A DNA stretch of 64,000 nt from Ricordea florida. Its lineage: Eukaryota > Cnidaria > Anthozoa > Corallimorpharia > Ricordeidae. Position 1 is the stretch's first letter; the number at the start of each line of letters is the position of its first letter. The notes under the pieces are model-generated. The model saw nothing but the letters and a program-made list of their open reading frames with translations, was not told the DNA's origin and searched no databases. Both the position numbers and the translations under genes were made by a program. Where the stretch lies: the NCBI GenBank assembly GCA_949710005.1, contig OX453276.1, positions 25,625,846 to 25,689,845 of the forward strand, read 5' to 3'. Of the stretch, positions 46,016 to 56,745 are shown piece by piece.

Positions 46016-47000
46016 TCATTCTTCTGGGATGTAAATTAGCAAATAAATAAGGTCTAATTCCATTTCTCTATGGGCACGCATCAGTGCTAATCCATTCAGT
46101 CTATCCTGAACCATTGTACTTCTCAAATAAGTCTTCAGACTTGGGAGGGTTGAGATGGACCTTTCATAAGATGCCAATGAAATGGGAATGGTCATGAGGA
46201 TTTGAAGAACAGTATATATATTCACAGAAGCATCCTTGTCAATTTGTTCCAGGGTGGCCTCTATGCTGTCAGGGATGTCTTCTCTTCTATCATTTTTGCC
46301 CTTGCACATTCTTTCCCACAAAAAAAGCTCTGCTGGTAAACCTGCATAATTAGGGATACCCTGTCTGTAATTGCTACAAAATTCCTTAACATTGTCCTTC
46401 CAAATGGGGTCAGTAGCCAACAAAATAGAAGTAATCACTGAAAACCATTTGTAGCACACAAAAACATCATCTTCAAATCTGCTGTCCAGTTGTGCAAGAG
46501 CATGGTTAAGGAAATCTGTTGTTAAATTGATCCTGTAATAGTTTTCAGGGGTTGGGGCTGGTACATTGTTTCTGTGGACTTGCCTCTGAATTATCCTGGG
46601 CATGCTTGGCTGTACTGAAACAAGTCTTGTTAGAGCATGGTGCTTGGTATCAATGTCAGTTTGCTTATCTGTTAATGCTGATTTTAACAGAACAGTTTCC
46701 TCTTGCTTTGAAAAGATCCATTGTTTTCTTTTGTAGCTTAACTGTGAGCGGTCTGGTTAAGTCTAAAATGTGTCTCACAATAACAAGAGTAACAATAAAG
46801 GAAATATGATTGCATTAATTAAGGCTTGTGTATCATTTCTACTGTTTTGATTCCAGTTCCCATGGCTAGGAGTAAATCTGTTCATTGAAATGTCTTTAAG
46901 TGTAGCCACAACTTGGTGAAGAAGCTCTACGATTCGGTCCATACCATCAATCCACCATGTTCGACACACATTATTATTTTAAATTCATTTTTTTTAAAAA
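46016..47000 (-). pseudogene. hAT-superfamily transposase, C-terminal part
   Basis: A minus-strand 195-codon frame (46016-46603) ends with the hAT dimerisation signature. SLASYERSISTLPSLKTYLR then TMVQDRLNGLALM matches the 'S-x-x-ERxFSxL-x-x-K-x-x-LR-x-x-M-x-x-xRL-x-x-LA' pattern of the hAT C-terminal domain. An upstream piece at 46775-46969 has CRTWWIDGMDRIVELLHQVV, resembling the 'C-x-TRWxxRxDA' segment of P52rIPK-like hATs, followed by WNQNSRNDTQALINAI. Between them (46604-46775) coding is lost. The catalytic DDE residues are not visible. Confidence 0.65.
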
Positions 47001-47129
47001 GGGATTTTGGAATTTCGCGATTTCTATTGATTTGCTGTTGTAGTAAGTTTTTGATCTCCTGATTAATTGGGACCGCTTCATTTCTCGCAAGATTCTCCAT
47101 TGCGATCTCTGCAAAATTATGCATCTCAC

Positions 47130-47510
47130 ATTTCCCGCTCGCCTGTTTGGTAAAACGTCAAATGGCGGACGTCAAAAGTGCGAGTGGAGACCTGTACAAA
47201 TTGTCTACTTTATTCGTATTTCGCCCACACTGGACTCCAAAACAAACACACGGTAAACAAAATGCACCATCGACACATTTAGACTATTCTAGTCAGGGAA
47301 ATCTTTTCAGCCAGCTCCACACAAAATGACGCTAGAATTCTAACAATCCACTGACGCTGGGAAGTCAAATAGCTCACCTGGTTTCCATACATTTTCTATG
47401 AACTTGCACTTGTCCTGGTCCGAATATGAGCTGATTTCCTTGAAAACCAAGCCAACGTCATACTTAGAACAGTCCTCCTTCCGACAAACTGGAACGCCTC
47501 GAACCATAAT
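47130..47510. other. promoter-like spacer
   Basis: Contains AAATGGCGGACGTCAAAAG at 47158-47176, a YY1-like/first-exon-like word seen in coral promoters. A 60-codon frame follows with no motif. Confidence 0.25.
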
Positions 47511-47870
47511 TTATAATGGTAATTGAACTGAGTGGAGTGCAATTTGGTCTGAAATCGTACGCGTGATTTCAAATATCGAACGAGCGCATAGCGCGAGTTC
47601 GATTTGAAATCACAAGTATGATTTCAGACCAAAATTGCACGACACGAAGTTCAATTACCACTTTATTACACTCATTTTGAAATCACAGTTTTTTTGTCAA
47701 TACTACTTATTTATTGACCCTCTTCAGGAAGCCTGGTTTTTGAAGAAAAGTAACTTTTTAAAAATGATGCGATTTAGAGCAAAAAATAGTGCAATTTATG
47801 AATAAATCACACTGCTATGAGCCAATCAAATTGCAGGGATCACCAGTGATTTTAAAATGGGTGTAATAAA
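47511..47870. mobile_element. fold-back MITE
   Basis: Left arm 47518-47583 (GGTAATTGAACTGAGTGGAG; TTTGGTCTGAAATC) pairs with right arm 47597-47659 (GATTTCAGACCAAAATTGCA; AGTTCAATTACC). The sequence through TGGGTGTAATAAAT at 47870 looks like the distal end. Confidence 0.75.
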
Positions 47871-48407
47871 TAATTTAAATTCCTCTGTCTTCCTCCGTCG
47901 TAAGTCAACGATGCACTCTAATCGGAACAAGAACAAACGAAGGGACTTTCAGGGAGAGGGTTCCCTTTATATACGATTGTCAGCAGTTTGCACGGTATTT
48001 TGCGTCCTGGATAACCAATCACAACCGAGTTTGAGTAGTTCACAAGACAATAGAGGGTTCTGAGTAATTTGTGAAAAGATCCATAAACCGTCCAGTCCCA
48101 CCTACTGCGTGCAAATTCTGTACAGTCGAGCCTACGAATTTTTTCGTGTTCAGTTTCTCGGAAGTCTCGGAAAAGGACGAAAGCGTGCGAACGGAAACTC
48201 GTCGAATTCGTTCGGGAAGGACTGGATTTATTATGTAATTGACGGTATAACGAGATTCCACGCTTTTTTCTTTGTTTTATTTCATGATTAACACTACAAC
48301 AAGAAGGATAATTGATTTCTTGAGCTACAAGAAAGAACCCGAGAAATAACAAACGCAGGTTCGGAAACATGTGAGTGATTTCTGGAAATAACTTGAATTA
48401 GTATATA

Positions 48408-49010
48408 CTAAAACAGTGGATAGCGTTGAAGGCGCGCTCTGATTGGCTCGTCAAACTCCGAATATCCTGTGCTATTTACCTCCGAGCAACTTGCGAATTT
48501 TTCGCTCTGCCGCGCGAATATGGCGGCCCGGTTTGTATGTATGACAAGCGAAGAAATCATCCAAATTAACAACGAAGCAGTCCCTGAAAACTCCAAGAAA
48601 GCGACTAAATTTGGCTTGGCCGTGTTCAGAGGTAATGGCTTATGTTTTTAACCCGAAGTTTAGCGGTAAAAAGCAACGAGAAAGGTTTTGTTTACAAATG
48701 CAAATTAATCTTGCATAACCATATTTGATGTCGCTTGTTTACTTGAGAACCAAAGTTGAATTATATTTTTTACAGAATGCTTTCAAATACAGAAAGGGTT
48801 TGCAACTCCATTTGATGAAATGTCGCCACTAGAACTAAACAAAATTTTTTCTCTCAGCGAGAAAACGAGACGTACGGCAGTAATTACAACAAAAAATCCC
48901 TAACGGCGATCGGCGCTGCGTTGGATTGTCATTTGGGAAGTCCTCCATTTTCGAAGCCCTTTTCTTTTTTTGTGTTCACTTATCTCACTGTTTTAGTATA
49001 TACTAAAACA
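48408..49010 (+). mobile_element. TIR element carrying a two-exon minigene
   Basis: AGTATATACTAAAACAGTG at 48408 is inverted at the right end (CACTGTTTTAGTATATACT, about 48989-49007), giving a ~600-bp element. Inside, GCGCGCTCTGATTGGCTCG (a CCAAT-type box) precedes an ATG at 48520. A long perfect hairpin (49009-49117) abuts the right end. A related composite lies at 62035-62325. Confidence 0.6.
48520..48903 (+). CDS. two-exon minigene encoding a Crypton/DUF3504-type N-terminal segment
   Basis: Exon 1 (48520-48631) begins MAARFVCMTSEEIIQINNEA and ends with KATKFGLAVF at a GTAATG donor. Exon 2 (48776-48903) follows a TTTTTACAG acceptor. It continues in phase 1 with CFQIQKGFATPFDEMSPLEL and stays open to TAA at 48901. 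About 79 residues result. 'NTKKATKFGLxVFxxW...PFDEMSxxxLxxxLxxF' is the N-terminal (core-binding) start of Crypton-derived DUF3504 proteins such as the disrupted gene at 34150-35175. The catalytic domain is absent. It may be a captured fragment or a short decoy-like product. Splicing is predicted only. Confidence 0.55.
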
Positions 49011-49117
49011 ACTATTCACCTCAGTGTCGGTGGCTAGTGGTGGATATTTACCTCGCCGCTTCGCGGCTCGGTAAATATCCACCACTAGCCACCTCCACTT
49101 CGGTGAATAGTTGTTAA
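49009..49117. repeat. 109-bp near-perfect palindrome
   Basis: AACAACTATTCACCTCAGTG with a GGTGGCTAGTGGTGGATATT body pairs with its complement on the right around a CTTCG loop at 49061-49065. It is a strong cruciform/hairpin candidate. Confidence 0.95.
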
Positions 49118-49139
49118 CTACTCTGGATCCACCCGTGAA

Positions 49140-50135
49140 CAATATCAAGAACTGCGTGTTGAGTGGAATACTTCTCGCGGAAACCGTAATAATAAAATCT
49201 GATTTTTATCAATGAAAGCTGTAAGGTGTTTATACCTTAGTTTTTCGAAAATGCGATTAAAAATAGAAAGTAGAGAAATGGGACGATAATTGCCAGGATC
49301 CGTTGGATCATCAGATTTATAAACAGGAATAATGTAAGCATGTTTTAACTGAGAAGGATTTTTACCTAGTTGCACTGAATGATTGATTAAATTAGCGATG
49401 GGTTTAGATAGTGCCTTGCCAGTTTTGATGGAAAAGAATATAGTCCACTGGTATTATTAAGAGGTAACAACAAAATTTTGGACTCAACTTCGGATTCAGT
49501 TACTGGATTAAAAAATGAAAGAATCCGAATAATCACGCGGAGGCAAGTAGTCAGAAAAATGGCGATTTCATGTGCGGATCACAGATGCTATGCAGATTTG
49601 GTCGAACAGTGGAAAAATAACCATTAATAACATTCGGCAATTGTAAGGGGTCTCGAGTCAGTTGACCATTTAGTTGCTTAAGTTCAAGTATTGCTTTCGA
49701 GTTACGACTATTCGGGCGAATTAGGGAATTTATTCCAGCCCAGGTTTCTTTCATAGTTTTAATATTTTCAGTAAAAAACGCCTGAAAATAAATATTCTTA
49801 CTCAAACGTGAAATACTTAAAATTTTGTTTCTACAAAGTTTGTAAGTTTTAGTGTCTCCTGACTGGAATAGAGAGTTTTTAATCTTAATAGGTTTCCGCA
49901 AACCTTTTGTTATCCAGGGTTTTAAGAATTGTTTAAATTGGCGTTTAGATATCATTTTAGGAGGAGCATGCTTATTTATAAGTTTATTTAATGAATTATG
50001 TAACTTTGAAAACATCCGATCAACATTTGATTCATTGCTTGTCCAAAGGGAATCCCAAGAAATCTGTGAAAGATCTGAGCTAAAAGCTGACGGGGAAAAA
50101 TGCGTATAACCTCGAATTTGTTTCTTTGAAGGTAA
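49140..50135 (-). pseudogene. LINE fragment (linker and start of RT) inserted into a viral-type gene
   Basis: On the minus strand from about 50135, LINE coding reads SDLSQISWDSLWTSNESNVD, KHAPPKMISKRQFKQFLKPW and KETWAGINSLIRPNSRNSKA. RT motifs follow near 49340-49375: LKHAYIIPVYKSDDPTDPGN then YRPISLLSIFNRIFEKL. It breaks off at about 49140 before the palm. At 50135 the minus frame simply runs on antisense into the plus-strand structural gene, so the upstream part of that frame is not LINE. Confidence 0.7.
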
Positions 50136-50139
50136 GGTT

Positions 50140-50610
50140 TTACGTGGTGCTACTCCATGGCGGCCTCCAGATGAAAGACCTTTAACACCAGAAGAAAGAA
50201 ATGCAGTAGAAAATATCGACCGGGATATAGAGGAACAAAGTAATGAGATTGATGATCTTGAAAGGGAAAATGAAGACATAAGAGATCGAATGTCATTAAG
50301 AGATCGAGTCAAACGAATCTTTAAGAAATATGGTTTCACTGCTTTTGCTATATTCAGTAGTATTGGTGTTGTTATCGGAGTCGTTGTGAGTCATTTAAAA
50401 TCTGGTTTGACTAAAGTCGCTAAAGGAGTAGGCAATGGTCTTAAAGCACTTGGATAAAACATTGGTGAAGTACGTACTGCCTGGATTAATAGGCGCTATT
50501 GCAAGTTTCCTGTTTAGAATAGCAAGTGAAGTCGTTGGATTCTTCGCCAAAAATGCTAATAGTTGCTTTGGTCATACTTGCCGCTGAGCAATTTAAACGT
50601 AAGAATAAGT
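50140..50610 (+). pseudogene. virus-like structural protein: coiled coil followed by glycine-rich membrane helices
   Basis: Plus strand, N-terminus lost to the LINE. RGATPWRPPDERPLTPEERN leads to a charged coiled coil (VENIDRDIEEQSNEIDDLER) and a basic patch (RDRVKRIFKKYGF). A hydrophobic helix with a Gly-rich amphipathic stretch follows (FAIFSSIGVVIGVVVSHLKS; KVAKGVGNGLKALG). A TAA lies at 50455. In another frame the pattern continues with YVLPGLIGAIASFLFRIASE. Proteins with this plan recur in cnidarian genomes and look like internal, membrane-active capsid components of adenovirus/adintovirus type. That role is inference. Confidence 0.45.
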
Positions 50611-50639
50611 AATTTAGAGGTGATTAGACCAATCTATAT

Positions 50640-50870
50640 AAATGGACGACTGCTGCACCAAATGTATTGCTTTAGAACTTCTGGAAAATAATGAAGCAAG
50701 TCTTAAGTATACTAACGAAGGATGTAAAAAGATAATAAGCTTCGTATTTATGGACAACACTCTTAATTTCAGGCATGGGATTATTAACTAGTCTGAATTC
50801 ATCACAAATCACCCAAGATAGAGCGGATCTAATTAGACAACCCATAAACGGCTATAATATTTTAAAAAGT
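50640..50870 (+). pseudogene. small unrecognised frame in the structural gene row
   Basis: ATG at 50641 starts MDDCCTKCIALELLENNEAS, with a CCxxC start, and runs about 50 codons until a stop near 50790. Position and spacing suggest a short gene of the same row. Confidence 0.25.
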
Positions 50871-50889
50871 TCTTAACTGGTCATTCTAA

Positions 50890-51330
50890 ATGCCAGAAGC
50901 TAATGGAGTCAATTTCAGGCTTAGACATGCACGTGATGTACTGCAACGTCTTGAATGTGAAACCGATCACTATAGAAGTACAAGAGAGAAATATAACACG
51001 CTTAGAAAACTAGCGGTGGAGTCCACGGCTGGAACTTCCATAATACTATCCGCGACTGGACTAGTCTTATCATAAACAGGATTTGGCGCGGCAGTTTGGG
51101 TACCAGTTGGTGCAGTCGGGGGATTATTTGAAGTGATTAGTACGACCTCGATCTGGTGTTTTCTAGAATAGCCCAATTGGCAAGATCAAAAGTGAATAAA
51201 TTAAAAAAATATGATTTAACGGGCCTTAAACGATGATAAGATCACAGAAGCAGAATTTACACGTATATTGGTTGAAGAAGGATAATACAACAAGATGAAA
51301 CGGAATATTCGAGATAATAATGCAAAAGAT
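50890..51330 (+). pseudogene. second membrane-active structural-type protein, broken
   Basis: Starts MPEANGVNFRLRHARDVLQR, with a helical, charged N-terminus (YRSTREKYNTLRKLAVESTA). A Gly/Ala/Val-rich hydrophobic region follows (SIILSATGLVLS, then after a stop FGAAVWVPVGAVGGLFEVIS). In other frames a C-terminal helical part ends near NKMKRNIRDNNAKDKSE. I recognise this type as recurrent in cnidarian viral-like gene clusters. Stops at 51073 and 51170 and a frameshift near 51225 inactivate it. Confidence 0.4.
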
Positions 51331-51765
51331 AAGAGTGAGATTAAAACGTACGGGTGTATGGAAAGACATGGTGCGAGAAATACCTAAGGACTTAAAATGA
51401 TGGAAATATTAAAAACATCTGACTTTAAAAGATAAAGATGGGAATATGGGATGATCAGTTCATAAATAAATATCCTAAGGCTGATTTAACCAACTTGTAC
51501 AAGTGTAGTTTCAGTAGGGTCAATTCATTACATTAAGTGGCATGAGGATCAAAATAGGCGTTATATCATGAGCAATGTCCATCCGACTCCAGATCAATTG
51601 ACAAAACATTTTAGCGCCGAATTGATGTCTAAACTAAATGTGGATCTTGGTCTCGTTCAATCACTCTCTAGAAATGAGAATTATACCAGAAGTTGACGAT
51701 AAGCAGAAGACGGAAAACAGGTAATACTTCTGACTTAGTGATGGAATTTTGGAGGCGTTACGCAA
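51331..51765 (+). pseudogene. upstream part of capsid-like copy 2 region, unclear frames
   Basis: Patches of coding character (HPTPDQLTKHFSAELMSKLN near 51580-51640; KLNVDLGLVQSLSRNENYTR) occur in the position that precedes the capsid-like gene. They probably belong to it or to a small gene before it. The MITE at 51770 separates them from 52080. Confidence 0.3.
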
Positions 51766-51769
51766 AGGT

Positions 51770-51842
51770 TGATATATATGGGTTATTGACCAAGCGTGAG
51801 GTCAAGATGGCTGGATATTGGCTAAGTTCTTTTTTTTGCGTG

Positions 51843-51875
<33 letters not shown>

Positions 51876-51886
51876 CACGCAAAGAA

Positions 51887-51921
<35 letters not shown>

Positions 51922-52078
51922 AAGCTTGGTCAATAAAGGATTTATTGGATGAATTTTCCTTGCGGGACAAAGCCCTTATCCCGAGCGGGCAACCTAGCTC
52001 CATCTTGCCAGTTCGGGTAGCCAATCACAGCGCGAGATTCGATTCATCTTGCCCGCTCACGGAGCAAGTCATATAATA
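51770..52078. mobile_element. fold-back MITE in the structural gene row
   Basis: TATATGGGTTATTGACCAAG plus GGTCAAGATGGCTGGATATT on the left pair with AATATCCAGCCATCTTGACC and CTTGGTCAATAAAGG on the right. The loop region is itself palindromic (GTGTTTATGGACCGAGACGA). The element runs on to GTCATATAATAA. Copy 1 (16925-17348) lacks it. Confidence 0.8.
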
Positions 52079-52079
52079 A

Positions 52080-53158
52080 GACTAAGTTTAAATTCGTGGA
52101 TGATAATTATAGCGGAAGCGTCTACTGGACATATAATAGGCTTACAGTGATGAGCGGGGATGATTTATCGAGGAGAATGCGGAGAGATGATTTAAGCCCG
52201 GAAAATAAGACTGAGGAAACTAGATAAGGATCTTGGTGTTGCTTTAACAACGAAGGAATCTTTCCCGAACAGTTTGAAATTCACAGATAACCAAGGTGAT
52301 GGACAAAACACTGACCCCCAGTCCAAGGACTACCCCAATGGACTACCCAGTGGACTACCTTAATTCATTGTTCCAGGATAATAATTCAAAATGGCACTCA
52401 TCTTTCCACGTGGCCTTCAGCCGCCATTTTGAATAATTAAACTGTAACAATGAACTTGGGTAGTCCACTAGGTAGTCCATGGACTGGGGGTCGGTGTTTT
52501 GTCCATCACCGATAAGAAATATCCCATACCCGCTGTCAGTTACGAGGAATGAAGTGCTGATATCACTGAATTGTTAACCAAGTTGGACATACACGTATCA
52601 AAAAATCAAAAGTTTGCTGCGCAGATGAGGAATGTTTTCAAGTCCCAAATGGCAACTTTTAAAAGTGCAAGACAGAGCAACAAGCGGTTAAACGGTCCGG
52701 ACTTTAATTATTGACCCCAACAGTTAAATTTTGCTGTTTGGTGTGCGACTTTTGGTTGTGGCATGGGTCCCTTTGAAAGTATGGATTACCCTAAAGTGAT
52801 AAATAGCTTTGTGAAGTTCCACATTTATTTTATTATTAGAAGAATCTTATATGAGTTGAGTGTGCCATTACCGGATGATCCAGTATTTAATGTGACAAAC
52901 AACCCTTATAATAAAGTGAGTTATCATGCGCTTTGTCGTGAATTTGGTTTACCTAATAATGCTGATTATAGGTGGAACGGGGGAAGAAATCATTGGTTGG
53001 GTGATATATTTAACAATTATCCTGGTAGTGGACCTGGCAGTGGAGATCAAAGTTTGCATTTGGTTACAAGCTACGACACGTATGCAAATACTTGGCCTGT
53101 GGGTATTAATAAATTTTCAGATGAAGGCCGGCAAAACGTGAAGATGGTACCTTAATTA
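52080..53158 (+). pseudogene. capsid-like structural gene, copy 2, main part
   Basis: Parallel to copy 1: SGSVYWTYNRLTVMSGDDLS, then after the inserted MITE (52289-52510) KKYPIPAVSYEE and KVFK-type residues (MRNVFKSQMATFKSARQSNK). Then comes FESMDYPKVINSFVKFHIYF (52775), PLPDDPVFNVTNNPYNKVSY and ADYRWNGGRNHWLGD, followed by LHLVTSYDTYANTWPVGINK. The gene is cut at 53158 by further insertions and resumes at 55985. Stops near 52222, 52550 and 52712 show decay. The fold and role are inferred as for copy 1. Confidence 0.5.
52289..52510. mobile_element. ~220-bp palindromic MITE with 5-bp duplication GATAA
   Basis: GGTGATGGACAAAACACTGA on the left is inverted as GGTGTTTTGTCCATCACC on the right, and the arms pair through CAGTCCAAGGACTACC and AAAATGGC..GCCATTTT. 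It is flanked by GATAA, and the gene continues as GATAAGAAATATCCC. Comparison with copy 1 confirms the empty site. Confidence 0.85.
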
Positions 53159-53291
53159 GGTTCTGTCCTCGTATACCGGTACACAAGGGAATAACCATTG
53201 TATTTTCTTTGTTTTGGAGTCATTGTTTAGCTCCAATGTATTGTTTGGTCTTTTGTATCGTCTCTATTGCACCGGTACACGAGGACAGAAC
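53159..53291. mobile_element. 133-bp MITE (GGTTCTGTCCTCG termini)
   Basis: GGTTCTGTCCTCGTATACCG on the left and its complement ending CGAGGACAGAACC on the right. A related sequence is found at 35715-35790. Confidence 0.8.
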
Positions 53292-54478
53292 CCTTAAGAA
53301 CGTGTCCACATGAGATCCATGCAATATGAAAATTTGAGTCCACATGGTATCCTCCAGAATTTGATACTATTTTGTGTACAGACTGGTATTAGTCCAAGTT
53401 AAAAGCCTGCCAAATGTTTTTCCGAAAGTTCGAGCAGTTCACGAGATACAGTGGTCCGAGTGAAATGACACACAATTTTAAGTAAAACTATTGTAAATTC
53501 GCTCGTGAAGTTTACAACTTGCTCAGAGACGATTCGGGGCAGAAAAGAATCTTGGCAAGTTTAAAATGAATAGCATACTTATTCTAGTCAACTAAATTTG
53601 AAGAGGATGCGATAACCATGTTTGAAAATATTAATGCATTCATGAAATTGAGAAACCTAAAAAAAAATGAGATTTTTCATAATTCGAATTTCTAGTGAAA
53701 ATCGCTTAAAATATCTTGGATGCGGCCATGTTTCTGCTCAAAATTACTCCATTTCCATAAAGTTTATTTGTTTAGGAATATATAGATGTGATAAAATCTA
53801 TGTGAAGCTACGTACGTATAGCCATGCGAAACAGATATTTTGTGTCGTTATTTTGCTTACGATGACGAGCGAATGACATTGGGGGACTATGACATCTATT
53901 GACATCTGGTAAAACATATTGCTGATTCTGATGGAAGACATTCTGAGCTCATATTATATTTTTATACAAAATATTAGGTTTATAAAATGTACCTGATGAA
54001 ACAAATTCAACTTGGAGTGCTACTGAATAAAAGTGAACCGCCGCCATCTTTATTTTGACAGTATTAGTACCACAGGGTACCCAAGGCATCAGGGTGTTAT
54101 TATCAGAGGATTACCGCTGGCACGAAACTTTTTGGAATCGGAATAATTACAGCAAGTAAACTTTTAACTAAATGCAAATAGTATAAAAATTGTGCTGTTG
54201 CGTACAAGTGGTTTGGAAGTCTTTCTCGTCGGAAGACAGCGCATACGCCTGGCAGTGGTCTGCGCACGGGCTTTCCTCAGTAACATGCAGCTTGTCTTTT
54301 GTTGTAACCATCATAACCATGCTTTGAGCGAACATGCTGTGTTCATTTTAAAATGTAGCCGGTATTCCGACAATACATTATTATATGAGTTACCTTGTCC
54401 AGTCTCGCAAAGCAAACCGAATTGTAAGTATATTTTCTCGAAATCTCCATGGATATCCCTCTATACGGTTTCTGTTTG

Positions 54479-54730
54479 CAGGATGGCCGAGTGGTCTAGG
54501 GCGCGGTATTTCAATGCGGTGACCCGGGTTCAAATCCCGCTCTGGCCACTACCTGGTGTTGTTCTGAGTAAGTACCTGGTTCAACTCCTCGATCATCCTT
54601 GTAAATAGCCAACTGGTCTGCCTCCCACCAGTTGGGATTCTTAACTATATTGTATGTTGTATGTTGTATGTAAAAAAGTGACTCTGAAAAGCCCCGTAGA
54701 GGGGACGAGCCACTATATGTATGTATGTAT
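54479..54730 (+). repeat. tRNA-derived SINE (Leu/Ser-like head)
   Basis: The tRNA-like head has an A box (TGGCCGAGTGGTCTAGGGCG) and a B box (GGTTCAAATCC), but the cloverleaf is imperfect and no CCA-end stem fits. An unrelated tail follows (CCAACTGGTCTGCCTCCCAC), then TTGTATG repeats at 54644-54671 and a CCCCGTAGAGGGG hairpin with a TATG microsatellite to 54730. Confidence 0.7.
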
Positions 54731-54731
54731 G

Positions 54732-55121
54732 ATGCTCGGGATATTTACAAACTTTACTTGGCCGCCTTCCCAAGCCAAATTCGTTCCTGTGCTCGGGGAA
54801 AATTGTGAAATCTTCTCTGCACTCGTCGAACAACCCAACGCGGGCCAAACATAAGTTGCCGTCTTCCTCGACTCCTTCACGGGAGGTTTTAAAACAACCA
54901 CACAAGTGCCCTTTTGTGCTACTGGAACAATTCTTTACAGTACAAATAGATCTAGCACTCTTGCTTTGAGCAGAAAGGTTGCATGCCTTCTTAGAATATT
55001 TCTGAAAAGAACAAACACATTTAAAGTCTTCCTTTTTTACGAATTGTCTGCTGGCATGATTATCCATGAAAAGCGTGGGAAATGCACTTGGTATCTGGTG
55101 CGTGTCACGCAATCCTCTCAC
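54732..55121 (-). other. unassigned minus frame within the TIR element
   Basis: About 130 codons are open, with several Cys (FKCVCSF; NLCLARVGLFDECREDF). Upstream is promoter-like sequence (TTTTGCTTTCCGCCGAC on that strand). No family recognised; possibly captured exons. Confidence 0.2.
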
Positions 55122-55977
55122 CGCGTAACCAAAATGATGTCGGCGGAAAGCAAAATGGTCTAAATATATTGAATTTGTATCTTACTTGATCATTGCTTTA
55201 CTTTTACTGCAAACAAATAAGGACCTTTCCGTTTTTTTTTTCATCTGTAACCGACGTAGTATAAAAGGGCCTAAAAGTTGCGGTGTAGTAAAAAAAAAGT
55301 AAAATAACAAGCGGTCGGACTTCCCATATGATTTTAAGATAAGATAAAACTGGAATGAAACATGAAAATGTTTTTTTTTAAATACTCCTCAAGAATTATA
55401 AACACACGGACTCTGTATTACAATATTATCGCATGTGTCACGTGACCCACATTGCCGTATTTCAAAGGCAAATTCTTCATCTAAAATGTAAACATCACAC
55501 ACTTTTATTTTTGTAATTACTTAGATCATCAATTGTGCAAACTGCAAAAAGCATTGAAATGAATCAAAACATGGCCGCTTGTTTGCTTTTTCCCGCTATT
55601 TTAGGGACATTTTCCGTAATTTCGCAAAATGGTGAAAATTGTCAAGTTGGATTGATGGCTCACAAATATAAAAAACATTACAATCATACATTTTTATATT
55701 TGTAAATAAAGATCTAGGTTTCTGCTTTTACTTATCAAAATATTTTTTTGTTGCCTTAGAATTTGGGAGAAAGACACATCATGAATTCACTGCATTTTTG
55801 GCACGGATTTTTGCGCACTTTTTCACAAAAACTTTATACTCGTATAGCTCTCTTAAAAATTAGTATCTGGATAAACCTTTTGGTCTAGATTGTAGGTTCC
55901 TCGTGGGCAACAAGTGAGCCAATTTTGAGCGAAATTGGTGAGGGGTCGTGTAGACTCGTCTGCACGGTTCTTAGGTG
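55122..55977. other. AT-rich remainder of the TIR element
   Basis: No gene. Contains a TGTCACGTGACCCAC E-box-like palindrome near 55436 and an AACATGGCCGC word near 55568. Confidence 0.3.
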
Positions 55978-55984
55978 GACACGT

Positions 55985-56015
55985 TCTTAATTAGTTTCAT
56001 ACGTAATGATGATTT
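55985..56015 (+). pseudogene. sliver of capsid-like copy 2
   Basis: CTTAATTAGTTTCATACGTA then ATGATGATTTTGCGG matches the RNDDF position of copy 1 (near 19990), showing that the gene resumes for a few codons before the next insertion. Confidence 0.55.
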
Positions 56016-56745
56016 TGCGGAACACATCTATAGTCAATTTTCATTATCCATATAAAATTTAATTGAATGACTGGCATTATATATAGTGGCTACGACATCA
56101 ACTAGACAAGGCGATAGGGTGCCAGTTAGGCGGAATTTACAAAACAAACCCACGACTTGACCTACATTTCCAAATAAGCTCTTAGGCTTAGTGCCAGTTA
56201 GGCTAGGAGCACAACCCCGATAAGGCAAGATTCTAGGCACTATCTAAAATCTCACATGTTTTAAAGACGTGGACGAAAAACGCGAAGAAAAGGCCAATTA
56301 GACGGAATGAACAAACAAGAAAATTAGTTCAAACTGAAGTTGCTGATAATAGATGCCGAAAAGCACATCGTTAAAACATGAATGTGGAAAACGAACGAAT
56401 TAAAAAACCCTAGAGCGTACAGAGCTGAGCAACCGCTTACAAAACAAATGCGGTTAGACGGAGGCCAGAAAAAACCTGCCGCAAAAAACCCCAGTTGGGA
56501 AAAAATGCATAGGAAATCTGGGTAGGAACCAAGGCTCAAGCTCCAAGCCAATCCTACTTGGCTATAAAAAAAAATGAACGTAATCTGGAGACGAAGAACG
56601 CGGTTGGTTCTGCGGCCTAGATGACAACCACGCGCTACACCCTTCCTTATATAGCATTAAGTCATTACCCATGACCCCACGGCATGGAGCCCAGGCCCAG
56701 TTGTATCTCGTGCCGACAAAATAGTTATTTCAGCCTCCTTCGCGA
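56016..56745. repeat. insertion with degenerate TTAGxCGGA words
   Basis: GCCAGTTAGGCGGAATTTAC, CCAATTAGACGGAATGAACA and GCGGTTAGACGGAGG recur irregularly, often followed by CAAAACAAA. The segment interrupts capsid-like copy 2, and its class is unknown. A TATAAAAAAAAATG and a TATATAG occur toward its right end. Confidence 0.35.

Larger units (their letters stand above)
53293..55993. mobile_element. ~2.7 kb TIR element at a TTAA site, nested in capsid-like copy 2
   Basis: TTAAGAACGTGTCCAC at 53293 is repeated inverted at 55978-55993 (GTGGACACGTTCTTAA), with weaker similarity for a further ~13 bp. The TTAA ends fit a piggyBac-type insertion. The interrupted gene has CTTAATTAG on both sides of the combined insertions (53150-53158 and 55988-55996). 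No transposase is visible. It contains a SINE and an unassigned frame. Confidence 0.5.

Noticed and set aside
49551..50339. 262-codon single protein on the minus strand
   Set aside because: Only the part below about 50135 is LINE. The upstream part is antisense to the plus-strand coiled-coil structural gene.
51758..52024. Opposed frames of 88 and 127 codons
   Set aside because: Both lie in a fold-back MITE whose palindromic arms make mirror-image frames.
54481..54549. tRNA-Leu/Ser gene
   Set aside because: A and B boxes are present, but the acceptor and anticodon stems do not fold and an unrelated SINE tail follows.
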